A stretch of DNA of 64,000 nt from Rhipicephalus microplus (lineage: Eukaryota > Arthropoda > Arachnida > Ixodida > Ixodidae), in contig NC_134710.1 of assembly GCF_043290135.1 (NCBI RefSeq), positions 4,926,321-4,990,320 of the forward strand. The letters run 5' to 3'. Shown here piece by piece: positions 10,761 to 22,354 of this stretch. Below the pieces are notes generated by a model. That model searched no databases. It had not been told where the DNA came from and saw only the letters and a list, made by a program, of their open reading frames with translations. The position numbers were made by a program, and so were the translations under genes. The number at the start of each line of letters is the position of its first letter. Position 1 is the first letter of the stretch.

Positions 10761-12232
10761 CATATGTACACACCAACTTTGAAGATATTCAGGAACCAGC
10801 CACTTCGATCCTGGCTTTCATAACTTGCTTATCAATCATAATTGATAAAGGCAGCAAGAAAAGATACATCCACAAAGGAGGCAATGCACGATACCTGCGC
10901 TGAATTTCAATTGCTTTGTAATTGAAGACACATGCCTCAGACAACCAATGCAGCCAGCACACCTGTGCCCGCAGAAAAGTACAAGGAAAAAGAAATTAAA
11001 ACATCATAATTGCTCTAGCTTAATGTTTGTGTCTATTTTCATGGCTTTCATCAAGTTTAGTATAAAAAACTGGCCCAGCAACAGCACTTGTATTGAACAT
11101 TTGCTCATTAACTTTTCATTTGTGTGGCAGCTGTTTACCTGGTCTTGCTGAGCCCAAGAGTGCCACGGTCATTTGTTTGTCCTACTGTCGCTGGGCAGCC
11201 CCGCACAAAACATGTCTACATTGTGGAGGTGAAACATGTGTAATCTCTATTACTGTGTATTACAAAATCTGGACTCTGTTCCTCAATACCATGCAGTGAT
11301 GCATCTGATACGGCATGCGGATATAGTAGCAGCCATAGCAGCGGCTGCTTGCGGTAGAGCCACGGAACAAAGAGGCCTTTTCAAACTCAAGTAGTTCTTT
11401 AAACATTGCATGTGAATACATTGAGGATTTACTGCGAACTCTGCTTAAGTGCATGCTGACTGCCCATTGCAAATTTGCGTCTCGTGACGAGCGCTGCCAA
11501 GACCAGCAAAGCCCAGACTAAATTGCAGCTGTCTTGCATGGAGCGTTTGGGAAAGGTGTGGAGCACAAATGCTGTGGCGGAAGAGCGGACGGCTCGGACT
11601 TTCTCGATGCGGGTGCACTACTAAACGATGCACTACTATATGAAAATCACCGCGGATTGTTCATACTCGTGTGCAGCACACCACAAACTAAGCAGACGCC
11701 GTCACTGCCGGGGCACTTGCTGTACCATAAGTGCCGTAAACGCCGGCAGGGGGGTGAAAGAGGTGCATATGCCCCCCACAAGCTGCACCAGTACTGGCCC
11801 TCACCCACACTACACCAGTGCTTTCTCGTTTCCCAGCCGCGATACACTTCCTTGCACCACGTAAGAAAAAAAATCCTGCTGACGACCATGGTATGCATGC
11901 ATTTGTCACGAAAGTGTTCTTGCTGTCCACTCCATTCCTGACTGCTCACTTAGCACTCTTGCAGAAGACAGCTGTATTTGGGTTGATGCCTATTAAATGT
12001 GTGCAGTATGCTTACAACTGCGCTACACCACTTGTGCTACCAAGCAGTTAGCTGAAGATGCTGTTCATTAAGGGAAAACAGCGAATAAGTCAAGCTGGTG
12101 TGCTCACTGTGTTGCCGCAGTCACGTCTTTGATCAATTCCACCACTTATTGGTGAAACCATCGCCGCACTGCACCGTGATAGTGGCTTTTTCGGATTTTT
12201 GATCTGCTTTACCACAAATAACTTAAAGGGCC
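10761..12232. other. No recognisable gene
   Basis: Short frames occur on both strands, the longest about 135 codons at 11534-11941, but none resembles a known protein, and the composition of their translations is not protein-like. No terminal repeats are seen. Confidence 0.45.
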
Positions 12233-12236
12233 CGTA

Positions 12237-12904
12237 ATTCACTCAGAAGTCAAAATTCAGTTGGCATGGGGAAATCGTACACGAGTGTGCGACGAACACG
12301 GCCGTGAGAATTTTTCAAAACAGTGTCGTTTGGGGAGCTAGGCGCGTGTGAATATCGAAACTGCGACAATCCCTCCTTTCGCTCTGTCCTGCGCTACCCT
12401 CCATAGTATCCTCTTCCAAAGCTGCTTTGCCCTCTCGCCGAGCGTCCCTCCCATGCCCCTCTCTATCTCATGTCGCATATGTCATCGCTGGTGCACTGTT
12501 TGAAACACCATCTACTTCCGGTTTCCAGGACTCCGTCAGTTGCATTCACGATGGACCCGTACGGGGACACGCCATGCCAGACAATCTATGCAGCTGATTC
12601 ATGAGCGGGCGCACGAATGCGGGCAACACGTGGACCGCTGCCTGCTGACTGACCGGAAGTCGTAGGCTCTTACTCGACCAATCATAGCATATTTGGATCT
12701 GCATGTCGGAGATATTGGAACGGCACGTCATGCAGAGGCACAAAAGGCCCGCAAAGAAGGAGAGATCGTTTCTTGGAATGTGGGCGCGGTGGCGGCTCGT
12801 AGCGCTGCCACGTGTAGAATTGTTTATCACGACGGCATTCTGCACAAAATGCGCACGTTTACTTGAAACGTTTGAAAAAATATCGAAGATGATTTACGGG
12901 CCCT
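12237..12904. mobile_element. TTAA-flanked MITE (piggyBac-like ends)
   Basis: The element starts AGGGCCCGTAATTCA and ends with the complement TGATTTACGGGCCCT. It is flanked on both sides by TTAA (12233-12236 and 12905-12908), the target duplicated by piggyBac-type transposases. The terminal inverted repeat is about 15 bp with one mismatch. The 668-bp interior has no transposase, so it would be non-autonomous. Superfamily is inferred only from the TTAA target and the AGGG-type terminus. Confidence 0.7.
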
Positions 12905-13514
12905 TTAAGAATTGCGGCAAAGCTGACTTTGAGGCATCGCTACGACGTCAAGCACATGACTTGCGGAAGTGCTCATTCAAGCCTACGGAAGCGGAGATGC
13001 AGCACAGGTGGTGCCTTTATTTAATTCTGTTTTGAACATGACATTTCAGTAAGAATTCCATAAAATCAAGATGCTGAGAAGTGTCACTGTCTGAAATTTC
13101 AGATTTTTTTACACATTGTCATGCAAGGGCCTTGTGACGGCGGCTTTCAAGCGTGTCTGAAAAATCGGGAGTCGAAAAAATCTGCAGCTGACTGTGCAGA
13201 TATATATGTGGCCAGCATGCATGTTGCTGGGTAAACACAGGGACGGCTACAAGATGTCACCAAGACGCTTCATGATGCTGCAGCTACCGGAGACAAGTCC
13301 AGGAAACATTCTGTACATCATGATGAAAGCAGCGACATTTTCTGTATGACACTGAAGAGCACTCCTTGCTGGTACATTGATAAAGATAGGCTGACTCCCA
13401 AATGGCCTAACTATTTTCATGGGAAAGATTGAAAAAATCTGACACAGTCTCTGATGGTCGTAGGCTGCTTTTTAAGAAGCATGTGGTCAATGAGCTCAGT
13501 ATGCGAAATGTGTT

Positions 13515-13733
13515 AATTGATATGTGGGGTTTAACGTCCCATTATGCGAGGCGCCGTAGTGGAGGGCTCCGGAAATTTTGACCACCTGGGGGTTCTTTCA
13601 CATGCACCCAAATGTGAGCACATTGGCCCACAGCATTTTTGTCTCCATTGAAAATGCAGCCGCAACAGCCAGGATTCGATCCCGCGACCTGCGGGTCAGC
13701 AGTCTTAGCCACTAGACTACCGCGGCATGGCAT
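13515..13733 (-). repeat. Tick tRNA-derived SINE (Ruka-type), minus orientation
   Basis: This is a near full-length copy: tail TGATATGTGGGGTTTAACG, then the GGAGGGCTCCGGAAATTTTG block, the GTGAGCAC block, TGAAAATGCAGCC, and the tRNA-like head with GGATTCGATCCCGCGACC and the TAGACTACCGCGGC end. Flanks ATGCGAAATGTG (left) and ATACGAAGTG (right) may be a worn target duplication. It lies about 620 bp upstream of the prohibitin exon. Confidence 0.88.
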
Positions 13734-14356
13734 ACGAAGTGTTTTTTTTTATTGCTATGGCACTTGAAAGGGTGAGTTTCTAAGGCACATCTCTTATTTT
13801 CCTTCATTTTATTTCCATGTTATTACACTGTGTTTCTGGGATATGCTATGTACAAGTATGTACAAACATCAGTATTGTACAATCATGCCAATTTGAGTCA
13901 TCAATTAATAAGTTGCTATGGTTCTATATGGTGCCATTGGCTTTGTTTACTGAATGCAGTCAGGTTAGCCGTGGGTGACTTGCACATTAATAGCGTGCTG
14001 CAGCACATTGTGCTTTAATTGGTCATCTGTAATAAATGCAGTAGGCGTCTTAAACTCTCTTCTAGCAACAGCTGCTCCGAAAGACATTTTTGCCTGCTCC
14101 AAAGCAACCTGAGCTAGTAGCATCATTATAACTGAGCTACAGCAGTGGTGATCCCCTGTCCTTGTGTTGGTTTAAATGTACGAGTGTCACCACTAGTAGC
14201 CATGACGCTGCCTGTTGGCATCACTTACCATGTGCATTTATTACAACCTGGCAACTCGTAATAATAGGAGGCAACCTTTTTTTGTGAACTGTGTCATTTG
14301 TGCTTTTATTGTGGAGAGTGTGACTTTGATGAAGTTCCAATAACTCTTTCCTGCAG

Positions 14357-14473
14357 GCCCAGTTTGACGCTAGTGAAATGATCACCCAGCGAGAGGTGGT
14401 CTCCCAAAAGGTGTGTGACGAGCTGACAGAGCGGGCCTCTCAGTTTGGCGTTATCCTGGACGACATCTCAATT
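14357..14473 (+). CDS. PHB: Prohibitin 1, internal exon (39 codons)
   Basis: The exon translates as [19 protein letters not shown] followed by [20 protein letters not shown]. It matches the part of prohibitin 1 that ends the SPFH/band-7 domain, about residues 131-169 of the 272-residue family. Prohibitin 1 forms ring complexes with prohibitin 2 in the mitochondrial inner membrane, where they scaffold membrane proteins and regulate the m-AAA protease. The acceptor is TTTCCTGCAG just before 14357 and the donor is GTGAGT at 14474. The exon is 117 bp and phase 0 at both ends. A shorter exon starting two codons later is possible, because GCCCAG gives a second AG. Codons are clean with no stop. Upstream exons were not recognised in the window. 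Confidence 0.93.
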
Positions 14474-15375
14474 GTGAGTTGGGCATCTGTTAAATAGATG
14501 AGGGACATCTTTTAGGGAGGGGGGGGGAGGAATCTGCACTTTGATATGGTGTGGTCAAGCACAAGTTAATGTCGTTAAATAGTAAATTCATTTTGACTGA
14601 ACTGATATTGTAAAAGGAATGTCGGGGAGGGGGGGAATTCATTTCTGCTGTTTGTTTTCTTGGCGACCAGACTTTGGGCCAAATTTATAATTAAGAGGGG
14701 CTGTGCAACAGTTTTGCTAGTAATCTTGAAATGACCTCACTGTCAGAGTTCTTTGCATTGTTCATATCTTGCCATAAGAATTTTTACAGTCCCTCAGGCA
14801 TTAATTAGAACCAACAGGCACGAAAGCCAAGGAAAGTATTGGGGATGGTATTTGTAATGCAAGTGTGAAAACAAGTAACCTGGACGAAAAGGTAGCTTGC
14901 TCCTGGCAGGTACCAAACCACTCGCTATGGTGGCAGTCCCATCCACTTATAGGGTGTACATGAGCGTTAGCGCTGCTAGAAGCTGTGACCACAAGTGTGG
15001 AACACTCCTTTTTTTTTTTTGCCTGTTGGCGTGATGTAGCACGTGATCTTATTATAAGCTGGCTTCCTCTGTCTAAACGAGACACTCGCTATGAATGAAC
15101 GAAACAAGGGAAATTTTAAAGGCTAATTTTTTTTTGCTAGAGATAACATTAATTACAGAGTTTGCATGGGTCCTTGCAACCATTGAATTTTTATTTTTAT
15201 ATTTTTAATAAACATAGTCGCTCATTGCACAGCCCATTATTTGTGATGCCGTAAATGTAGCAGGTGGCATATGTAATGTCCACATCATAATAAAATTGAG
15301 GACAAAAATAGCTTCTGCAAGGAACCAATATCATACATTTTTAATATTTATGGTTTTAATTACCAAAACCAATAG

Positions 15376-15570
15376 ATGATTTGACCGGCACCATAGTCGA
15401 AGGCTCTGGAAATTTTGACCATTTGCTGTTCTTTAACATGCACTGACATCACGCGCTGCACGAGTCTTGACCATTTCGCCTCCATCGAAATGTGACCACC
15501 GCAGCTGGTATTGAGTACGCGACCATCGAGTCTGTAGCTGAGCACTGTAACGACTACCCCACTGCGGGGA
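15376..15570 (-). repeat. Diverged tick SINE (Ruka-type), minus orientation
   Basis: Landmarks are AAGGCTCTGGAAATTTTGAC, GTTCTTTAACATGCAC, TTTCGCCTCCATCGAAATG and the head end CCACTGCGGGGAA. The tRNA B box is poorly conserved here. It is older than the copy at 28616. It lies within the prohibitin intron. Confidence 0.75.
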
Positions 15571-16271
15571 AGGACAGTGCATATTTGGAAACTCGCAAAA
15601 GGCAGGAGGATGAGAATTGCTTTGAGAGTAGGTTGAAATGCTTACAAAAATGAAAGAATGAAACTAGAATTCACTGTTAATAAATTAACAGCTACATCAG
15701 ACTCGTATGCAGGGGAGGCAACTGACCCGACATGCATCATTGAGTCAAACAGGCTAGAAGACGTGCCAACGCCAAGAAGCAGGAGAAGTGGACATTGATA
15801 CGAAAATTCAGGAAAAGCAGCATGGAGCAGTATATTAAAGCTGTTCCTTAGTTTTGCCTATCTTGTGTTTGCGTACAACGTGTGAAATTCTGAAAGCGAT
15901 TATCGGTGCAACTCTTGGAAACTGATTGATGGAAAGTTGTCTAGAATGAAAATTTTATTGGAGCAATGTTTTCGATGTTTTCTCCAACGACTGTCACTAA
16001 TTTATTTTGGGAGTGCTTGCAAAGGGTTGAATTGAGAGAGAGATGCAGGTCGGCGGTAACACGGCAAACCCATTTTAATATTACACAAAACGGCAAACAA
16101 TCTGAAACTCAGAATTGGCTCCCAAAAAGGGACATGCATATAAAAAATAACTGGCTATAGAAGCGAAATCAGAACTAATATAAATTCGAGTCAAATTCTA
16201 TCCCTAGCCCTTATCTGTCTCTATTCAAGATAGTGCCTCGGGGGCTACACTCATTCGCTCCCACAATAATA

Positions 16272-17350
16272 CAGTCGAATCTCATTATTTTGAACACGCT
16301 TAATTCAAACTTCCAATTAATTCAAACTCACGATGAGGTCTCGTCAAAGCTATGTGTATTCCAATGGGCGAAAACGCCCAGTAATTCGAACGCCCAAGCA
16401 CTTCCGACGGTTAATCCGAACATGCCGCACTCCGAAAATGCACTCGGCACCCCGGCCACTTCCGCCGCAGCACCTGCGACACCTCAATACTGCCCGCGAA
16501 GAAATTAAAAAGGAAAGAAAAGACTGCGGTGGAATGTTTGCTCTCTCTCGAATGCCGATTTGCAATGCACCCGTGTCACGCTTCTCCCTTTTCTGCCCCT
16601 GCCACGTAAAGACCCTCCTCCTTCCAACCCCGCGCGCAAAGAGAGAGAGGAAAAAAAAAAAAAAAGAAAGCCGTCGCTGGGTTGAATGATTGTGTGGTTG
16701 ATGGAAAGGAAAAAGGCACTATCTTCTGCAGCCCTTGCCCTTTGTGGGAGCACGGCTCTGCGCCTTGAGGGGGGGGGGGGTCTCCCATGTGCCACGCTTT
16801 TCTCTTTCCCTTCTCTGCCACGTAACCATTTTCCTTTCAACAATGTGAGCGTAGAAAGCAAAAAAAAAAAAAAGCGGCCATGGAGTGTTGGTTATCTCTG
16901 AAATACCGATCTGCTCCTCTCCGCATGGAGACGCTTCTCCTTTTTCGTCACATGCGGGACATGCTGCGGCTGCATAGCGGAGAGCAGGAGGCTCTGCTAC
17001 GCAGCAGTCATCGTTGTCGTCGTCGTCTTTAGAAAGTGTCGGCGCTCGACATTTTCGCGCACAACTTCTCTTGCCAGGAGAATGCTGAAGCTGAAGTAGA
17101 AATGCCTTGCAAGCTGCGTGCGAAATTCACTCGCTGCAAGGCAAACGTGTGCAGACGCGCCTCACCGATTACTTTAATTAATAACGGATGTCCTGTGATT
17201 TGTGAATAAATATGTCTTCTTAAACTTCCCCCTTGTGTATTAGCTCAATGTACATGCGCCACTGCATGTAGAGCCCTCCGTTTATTTAGCTTTCATTAAT
17301 TCGAAGAAATTTTTGGGCTCCTTCGAGTTCGAATTATCAAGATTCTACTG
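16272..17350. mobile_element. Non-autonomous pogo/Tigger-type element
   Basis: The left end CAGTCGAATCTCATTA and the complement of the right end, CAGTAGAATCTTGATAATTC, form a terminal inverted repeat. TA dinucleotides flank both sides (16270-16271 and 17351-17352), as for Tc1/mariner-superfamily insertions. The 1.08-kb interior has no transposase frame and contains A-runs and a G-run. It abuts the decayed Tigger-like element that starts at about 17351. Confidence 0.75.
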
Positions 17351-19566
17351 TATAACTAACATGGATGTAACAAATTATTGGCTATGTCAAACTACAGACA
17401 GAAAGTATAAAGAATTGCATGTACTTTGACATTTTTTGTAGCGAACTCGAGCGCGCAATGGATATACTGAATTTCCCAGACCGGAATACAAGTTCTCCGG
17501 GAGCGCATGTTCGGGTTCTTCGCAGCACAGCGGCAGCTAGGCGGTCGCGCGTTTACATCCAATGCGCCTTTAGCGTCTAGGTGGTGTAGCGATGTAGACG
17601 GCAAATTATTTTTTTTTATGGCTTCCGAGATCGGCAAGGTTCACTCTCTAAGGATACAAATACAGCCATTTTTACTGTTGATTTTACAACTTCTACTAAA
17701 GTCTCATAAGCCTGACGCGCCAGTAGAATGGAGCGGCCTTGACGATTGACTGCGTGGACGAGTCAGTTTGCACGCTGCCATTCCGGGTTAGTGGTTGTTT
17801 TGTTGTTGAGTGTGTAAGGGGTGTTTTCTTCATTTGCAAGTTTTTGTGGTACTAGGCGGTGCTGCATACCGTCACCATGGCACAAAATGGGAAGAAACAG
17901 ACTGCCTTGACGTATGCGACGAAACTAGAAATTATTCGGGGTGTCGAAAGAGGTTAAAGAAGTCGGTCGTTGCTTAAGCGCTCAAAATAACCCGCAGCAC
18001 ATTAAGCATGGTGCTGAAGCAGAAAAAGGAAATCTTTCAGCAAGAAGGCGGAAAACATGCCAACGCCCAGCGTATTCGACCCGCTGCCTTCGAACACATC
18101 GAAGAATGTTTACATAAATGGTTCATCGACGGAAGGGCTAGGAATATTCTTGTGTCGGGGCCAATGCTGCAGCAAAAGGCAAGAGACTTCGCATTCTTCC
18201 TCAATGCCTAAGATTTTAGTGCCAATGCTGCGGGGGGGGGGGGGGGCTGCAATGATTCAAGAACCGGTACGACACCATCGTAAAAGCTGTCATAGGCGAA
18301 AGGGAGTCGGCGAACGCCGGAGCAATGGACAAGTGATTGAAAGAGTGGCCTCAAAGTCGTGCCAAATATCAACCAAAAGAAATTTTATGGCGGACAAAAC
18401 TGGCCTCTTCTGGCAGATGGTGCCGCGCCATACTCTGGACATCCGCGGGCAGAAATGTCATGGTGGCAAGCAAAACAAAGCCCGGATCACAATCCTACTT
18501 GCCGCGAAGATGGATGGTTTGATAATACTTCGTTCATTTGTGATCGGCAAGTTCAAGACGCCTAGCTGTATGAGACGCGGCCGCGTCCTACCAGTCACCT
18601 GTGCTTCCAAGTGAAAATCAGTGAGGACACAAGAGTTTGGGACATGATTGAGGGAGTAGGATACGCAGCTTGAGGATGCGGGCAGAAAAGTGTGTCTTCT
18701 CGTCGACAACTGCTCGGCACACTTCGCAGATGTCAGTGAGCAAAATCGAGCTCAAGTTTCTGCCTTGCAACACCAGCTCCAAGTTTCAGCCTCTAGACCA
18801 GGGGATCATCCACGCCTTCAAAGCGATTTACAAGTGAAGGCTCATTAGTCTTCAAGTTATTGAAGACCTGAAAATTGAGTTGTTGGATGCCATACAGATG
18901 ATGAAGGCCGCTTGGGAGAGTGTGAAGAAAGAGACGATTGCGTACTGCTTTCGGCACGCTGGCTTCATCGTTGGCACCGAGGCATTTGAAGAGCCCACTG
19001 AAAATGTTGAAGGCTCTGAAGAGATTGTCGGGCGTGATGAAATATGGAGTGATTTTCCACGGTTGGTGGGCGATACGTTGGACACGCTGACACTGGACTT
19101 TGCAGGCGACGACGCATTAGAGGCGGTTACTGAACTGACTGATGTGGAAATCGCTGTGAAGGTGACATGCAAGCAAGCCGGGATCGAAGCCGTAGAATTT
19201 GAAGCTGCCGTCTCCGAAAACATTTCGCCACCAACTTTTAGCGAGGCTTTGGCTGGTTTGGCTTTGGCGTGGTGCTATTGCAGCACGATGTAAGGCAACG
19301 GGCTCAAGTTTGTGGAATGCGTCAACATGGCAGAACAAGGAATTATATGGCACGCCATCAACCAAAAAAACAAGCTTTACCGCGCAAGTTCTTTTCGCCT
19401 CAATAATTGTATTTTTGTTCAAGTGTCTTGTCGATTCCTGTCATGCTGCCAACCTACTCACACACGTGAGTTTGGCGACATTGCAGTGCAGTTTTATATG
19501 GCGAATTCCGGCTATAGCTAACTATTTTTCAAATTTTCTGCAGTTCGCTATAACGAAATTCAACTG
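17351..19566 (+). mobile_element. Decayed Tigger/pogo-like DNA transposon
   Basis: The right end, read as its complement, is CAGTTGAATTTCGTTATAGC followed by a TA at 19567-19568, a typical Tigger terminus. The left end begins within TAACTAACATGGATGTAAC and has lost its CAG. Coding starts at about 17877 (MAQNGKKQTALTYATKLEII) and contains stops. The CENP-B-type helix-turn-helix is at 18008-18205 (EHIEECLHKWFIDGRARNI). The DDE domain shows ADKTGLFWQM near 18390 (first Asp kept, following Glu replaced by Lys), then LLVDNCSAHFADVS near 18700 (second Asp). 18880-19293 encodes the acidic C-terminus. Multiple frameshifts make it inactive. Confidence 0.85.
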
Positions 19567-20739
19567 TAGACCATTGTTAATGTTCCGATGCTTTTCCGGA
19601 AGTACGACGAAGTGGTAATGTCATCGAAGCCGTCCTGGAAAACATAGCTGAATGAGCTGCTCAACTTCATTGCTGGCTGGTTCCGGTTTTCGTCATATCC
19701 TCCGGCTCAGTTAGGCTACGCCTCTGCTTAGTTAGGCTACACCTAACTTGTCAGTGGCGTCTTGACTGTGGTGCGGGTTGCATACGTTTTGTCTCGAAGT
19801 GGAGGAGCTGTAGTCCACTCAGGAACGGCTGTGAAAGATTGCGGCAAGTCTGGGCAGCCTCATTCGATTCTTCCGATATCGACGGCCACTCCCTGAACCT
19901 CTATGCCGACATCCTGTGGACCAGGCGGTTCTACTGCTTCCATCGCGGTAGTGATGCTCGTTTCTCGCGTCTTAACAGCTCGGCGTCCCAACATCCAGTG
20001 CCAGCCATTTCTTCCCGGCTTAGGTCGTGTGCCACGAGCCCCTCTCCGACCAATCTCCTGCGCCTACATGGCTGATGCGCGTGCCCTCTGGTGACTCCTT
20101 TCCTCGTGCACTGTCACCGTGCTTCCGCGTTCGGTGCGCGCCTCAGCCTCTTTTTTACTCATCACAGCGACGTTACCCTTTTTTGACGAATTCTAGTTAT
20201 TTCAAGCCTTCATCTTCTCTGAAGATGTGTCACTTGGGTTTGTAACAAATAATGTGGTCTTTGGAAATTCATACACATAACCTTGGAAGTCCTTGATAAC
20301 CCTTCGATTTTTGCTGTGATTCCACTCCTGTGCCAACTGCGCTAAAAGTGCACCAAATCAGATTTACTGCACTGTCCTGACAAAATCAACAAAAATTGTG
20401 CCAAAGTCAGATTATGGAGCTTCTATCACCGGCAATAGCCACGCTGGCATGTCATAACATGTGCACCTTGTTCTCAGGGCCACCAAAATCACAATCTCTT
20501 ACCTAGAATTATTCAGCTGAATAAACAACAGTTGTGCATGCGGCCTAAGTATTTCACGATGCTGTGTTTGGTGCCGGCGCAACTTCGGTTATGCAAGTCC
20601 GCGTAGCGGTAAAATACACTCTTTGCAGGGGCTTGTGACGTCTAGTCCACTCGGTAGCGTGAAACTGTGGCAGCGATTCACCGGCGGACGCCATTCATTC
20701 TAGGGACACTGCTGATAGCTTGTTAGAAGAGTTGCGTGG
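19567..20739. other. No recognisable gene
   Basis: This stretch contains a short tandem echo (CAGTTAGGCTACGCC / TAGTTAGGCTACACC) at about 19707-19745 and a C-rich segment at 19850-20200, but no protein family is recognised. It may include flank of the Penelope-like element that follows. Confidence 0.4.
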
Positions 20740-20749
20740 CAGGTAATTA

Positions 20750-21825
20750 ATGCGATTTTCAGTAATAACTGCACGCATGCCACCAGAATGTCTGTCACAG
20801 ATGTTCTTGGGATTTTCTGACAGTTTCCCTCCATCCATTAATCACGGAAGAAAGATGTGCAAGGTCATAAGGTCTGAGTGTCTTCGTCAAGTTAGCATAT
20901 ACAAGGATGCTCTACATATCCGGTTTCAGCAGGAATACGGACGGAGCCATCTGAAGCAGAAAAAGCGGTGTGAGCTGTGTGGTGTGATTGAGTGCTCTTT
21001 AGAGTCTGTATGGAGAGGACAGCTTCTTCTACGTTCCTCACACGCTAATTGCTCAACGAAACTAAAGGACCAAAAGAGGGGTGTTCATTCAGAAGGTGAC
21101 ATAAGTCTACCTGATTACGTGATACGGACGCTTAACTAGGAACTGAAATTTGCTGTAGAGCCTTCACGATCAAGTGCTTAACTGATATCGTTTGTTAGGA
21201 AAGTATTGTCTTTTGTGGATGAAACAGACAGTCCTAGGTGTGTATCTGCAAGTGTTGAGTTCTGTTTCGGGCGAAGCCTTCTAATGCTGTTACCCCTGTG
21301 GCGCTTGTGAGGTGTTTCTTTCTAGAAAGTAACCTAAGCTTGCTTACGTCTAATAAGAAGGGTGTTTTTATGGTTTTGCTATTTTTAAGGAAACGCCACT
21401 TGGGGCCATTTTTGCGTTGTTCAATGGCGGAATGACGGGTCTTTGTTGAAAGTTTTAAGGCAAGCTAAGGAACTCTGCGAGGACTTAGGTTTGAAAGGTT
21501 TGGCTCGCGGTACTTTAAAGTGCTAGAAAGGCTCCTTAGATTTGTTCTTTTCGGCAAAGACCCTTATGGAAGGGTGCCCATTAAAGGTCATTACTTCGGA
21601 AAGAGGCTCATGGCAGAAGCTTGTGGCGTCGTTTTTGCTAGAGAAGCTGCGTTTTCTGGAAATGCATGATTCTTTCTAGACTAAAAATGTTGATGTCATT
21701 GATTTTTTGAAACCTCATCCCAGAATGTCCCTTGCCACTTTTTCCATTGAGATAAAGGCTTTGTTTTATTAGATTCCTCACAAAGATCTGTTACATTGTG
21801 TCAAAGATGCCATAGACGCAGGTGC
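20750..21825 (+). pseudogene. Penelope-like polyprotein, N-terminal part
   Basis: 20750-21139 is open for 129 residues, ending KLKDQKRGVHSEGDISLPDY then VIRTLN, a pattern I associate with the region before the RT of tick Penelope-like elements. After a stop it continues in the same sense (LKFAVEPSRSSA, then a series of broken blocks). The early RT fingers are readable at about 21690-21810: VDVIDFLKPHPRMSLATFSI, then IPHKDLLHCVKDAIDAG. Homology then stops abruptly. Confidence 0.7.
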
Positions 21826-22354
21826 AACAGCTGCGACAATTGCGCCAATCTGATACAAATCCCCATTTCTGCACCCAAACCATGAAATTTTCTGAATTTG
21901 TGCCACGCTATGCCAAAATGCCTGACCAGCCTTAAAACTTTCTCAGTTGTGCTACTTTCAGCAAGTCATAGGGGCCTTATTGGTTATCTGCAGTTTGGTG
22001 TCGTCAATCAATCCAAGTGCGCAGACCCTAACCCCTAAACCACAATGTCGGATATATTCCCATTAGGTTAGGGCACTCGCTAGATGCGATTGACCAGGTA
22101 AAGTAACAAAGCCTTATGCCTATCGGCGGGATGACGCAACTTCTAGATGAAAATACATTGCCGTAGCCAACAACGCTTGGCACGAAAACTAAACTTCCTA
22201 GTCGGCAACCGTGCTTATGGCATGTAGCGCCTTGAGCAAGAAGCACATACCATGCTTCTCACGCACAGAGTCGTTGTGCTGCAAAACACGCCGTTGCCAG
22301 TGAGCACGGTGGTCGTCATAGCAAAGGCACATAAAACTTTTTTTTTTCTGTCTT

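Noticed and set aside
11534..11949. Overlapping 135- and 100-codon frames on both strands
   Set aside because: The two strands are open because the interval is locally poor in stop codons. Neither translation resembles a family, and codon usage is not biased.
1..14356. Upstream exons of prohibitin
   Set aside because: I searched by eye for coding text matching the N-terminal two fifths of the protein (membrane anchor and band-7 start) and found none. They are probably upstream of the window, though a short exon could be missed.
16505..16861. 118-codon minus-strand frame rich in Arg, Ser and Phe runs
   Set aside because: It is produced by A-runs and a G-run inside the pogo-type MITE; the Phe and Lys runs are simple-sequence artefacts.
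20600..20760. Hammerhead ribozyme, as carried by some Penelope-like elements
   Set aside because: I looked for a CTGATGA core with a matching GAAA and stems around the start of the element. Only isolated CTGATAG and GTGAAAC words are present, and they do not form the fold. A covariance-model search would settle it.
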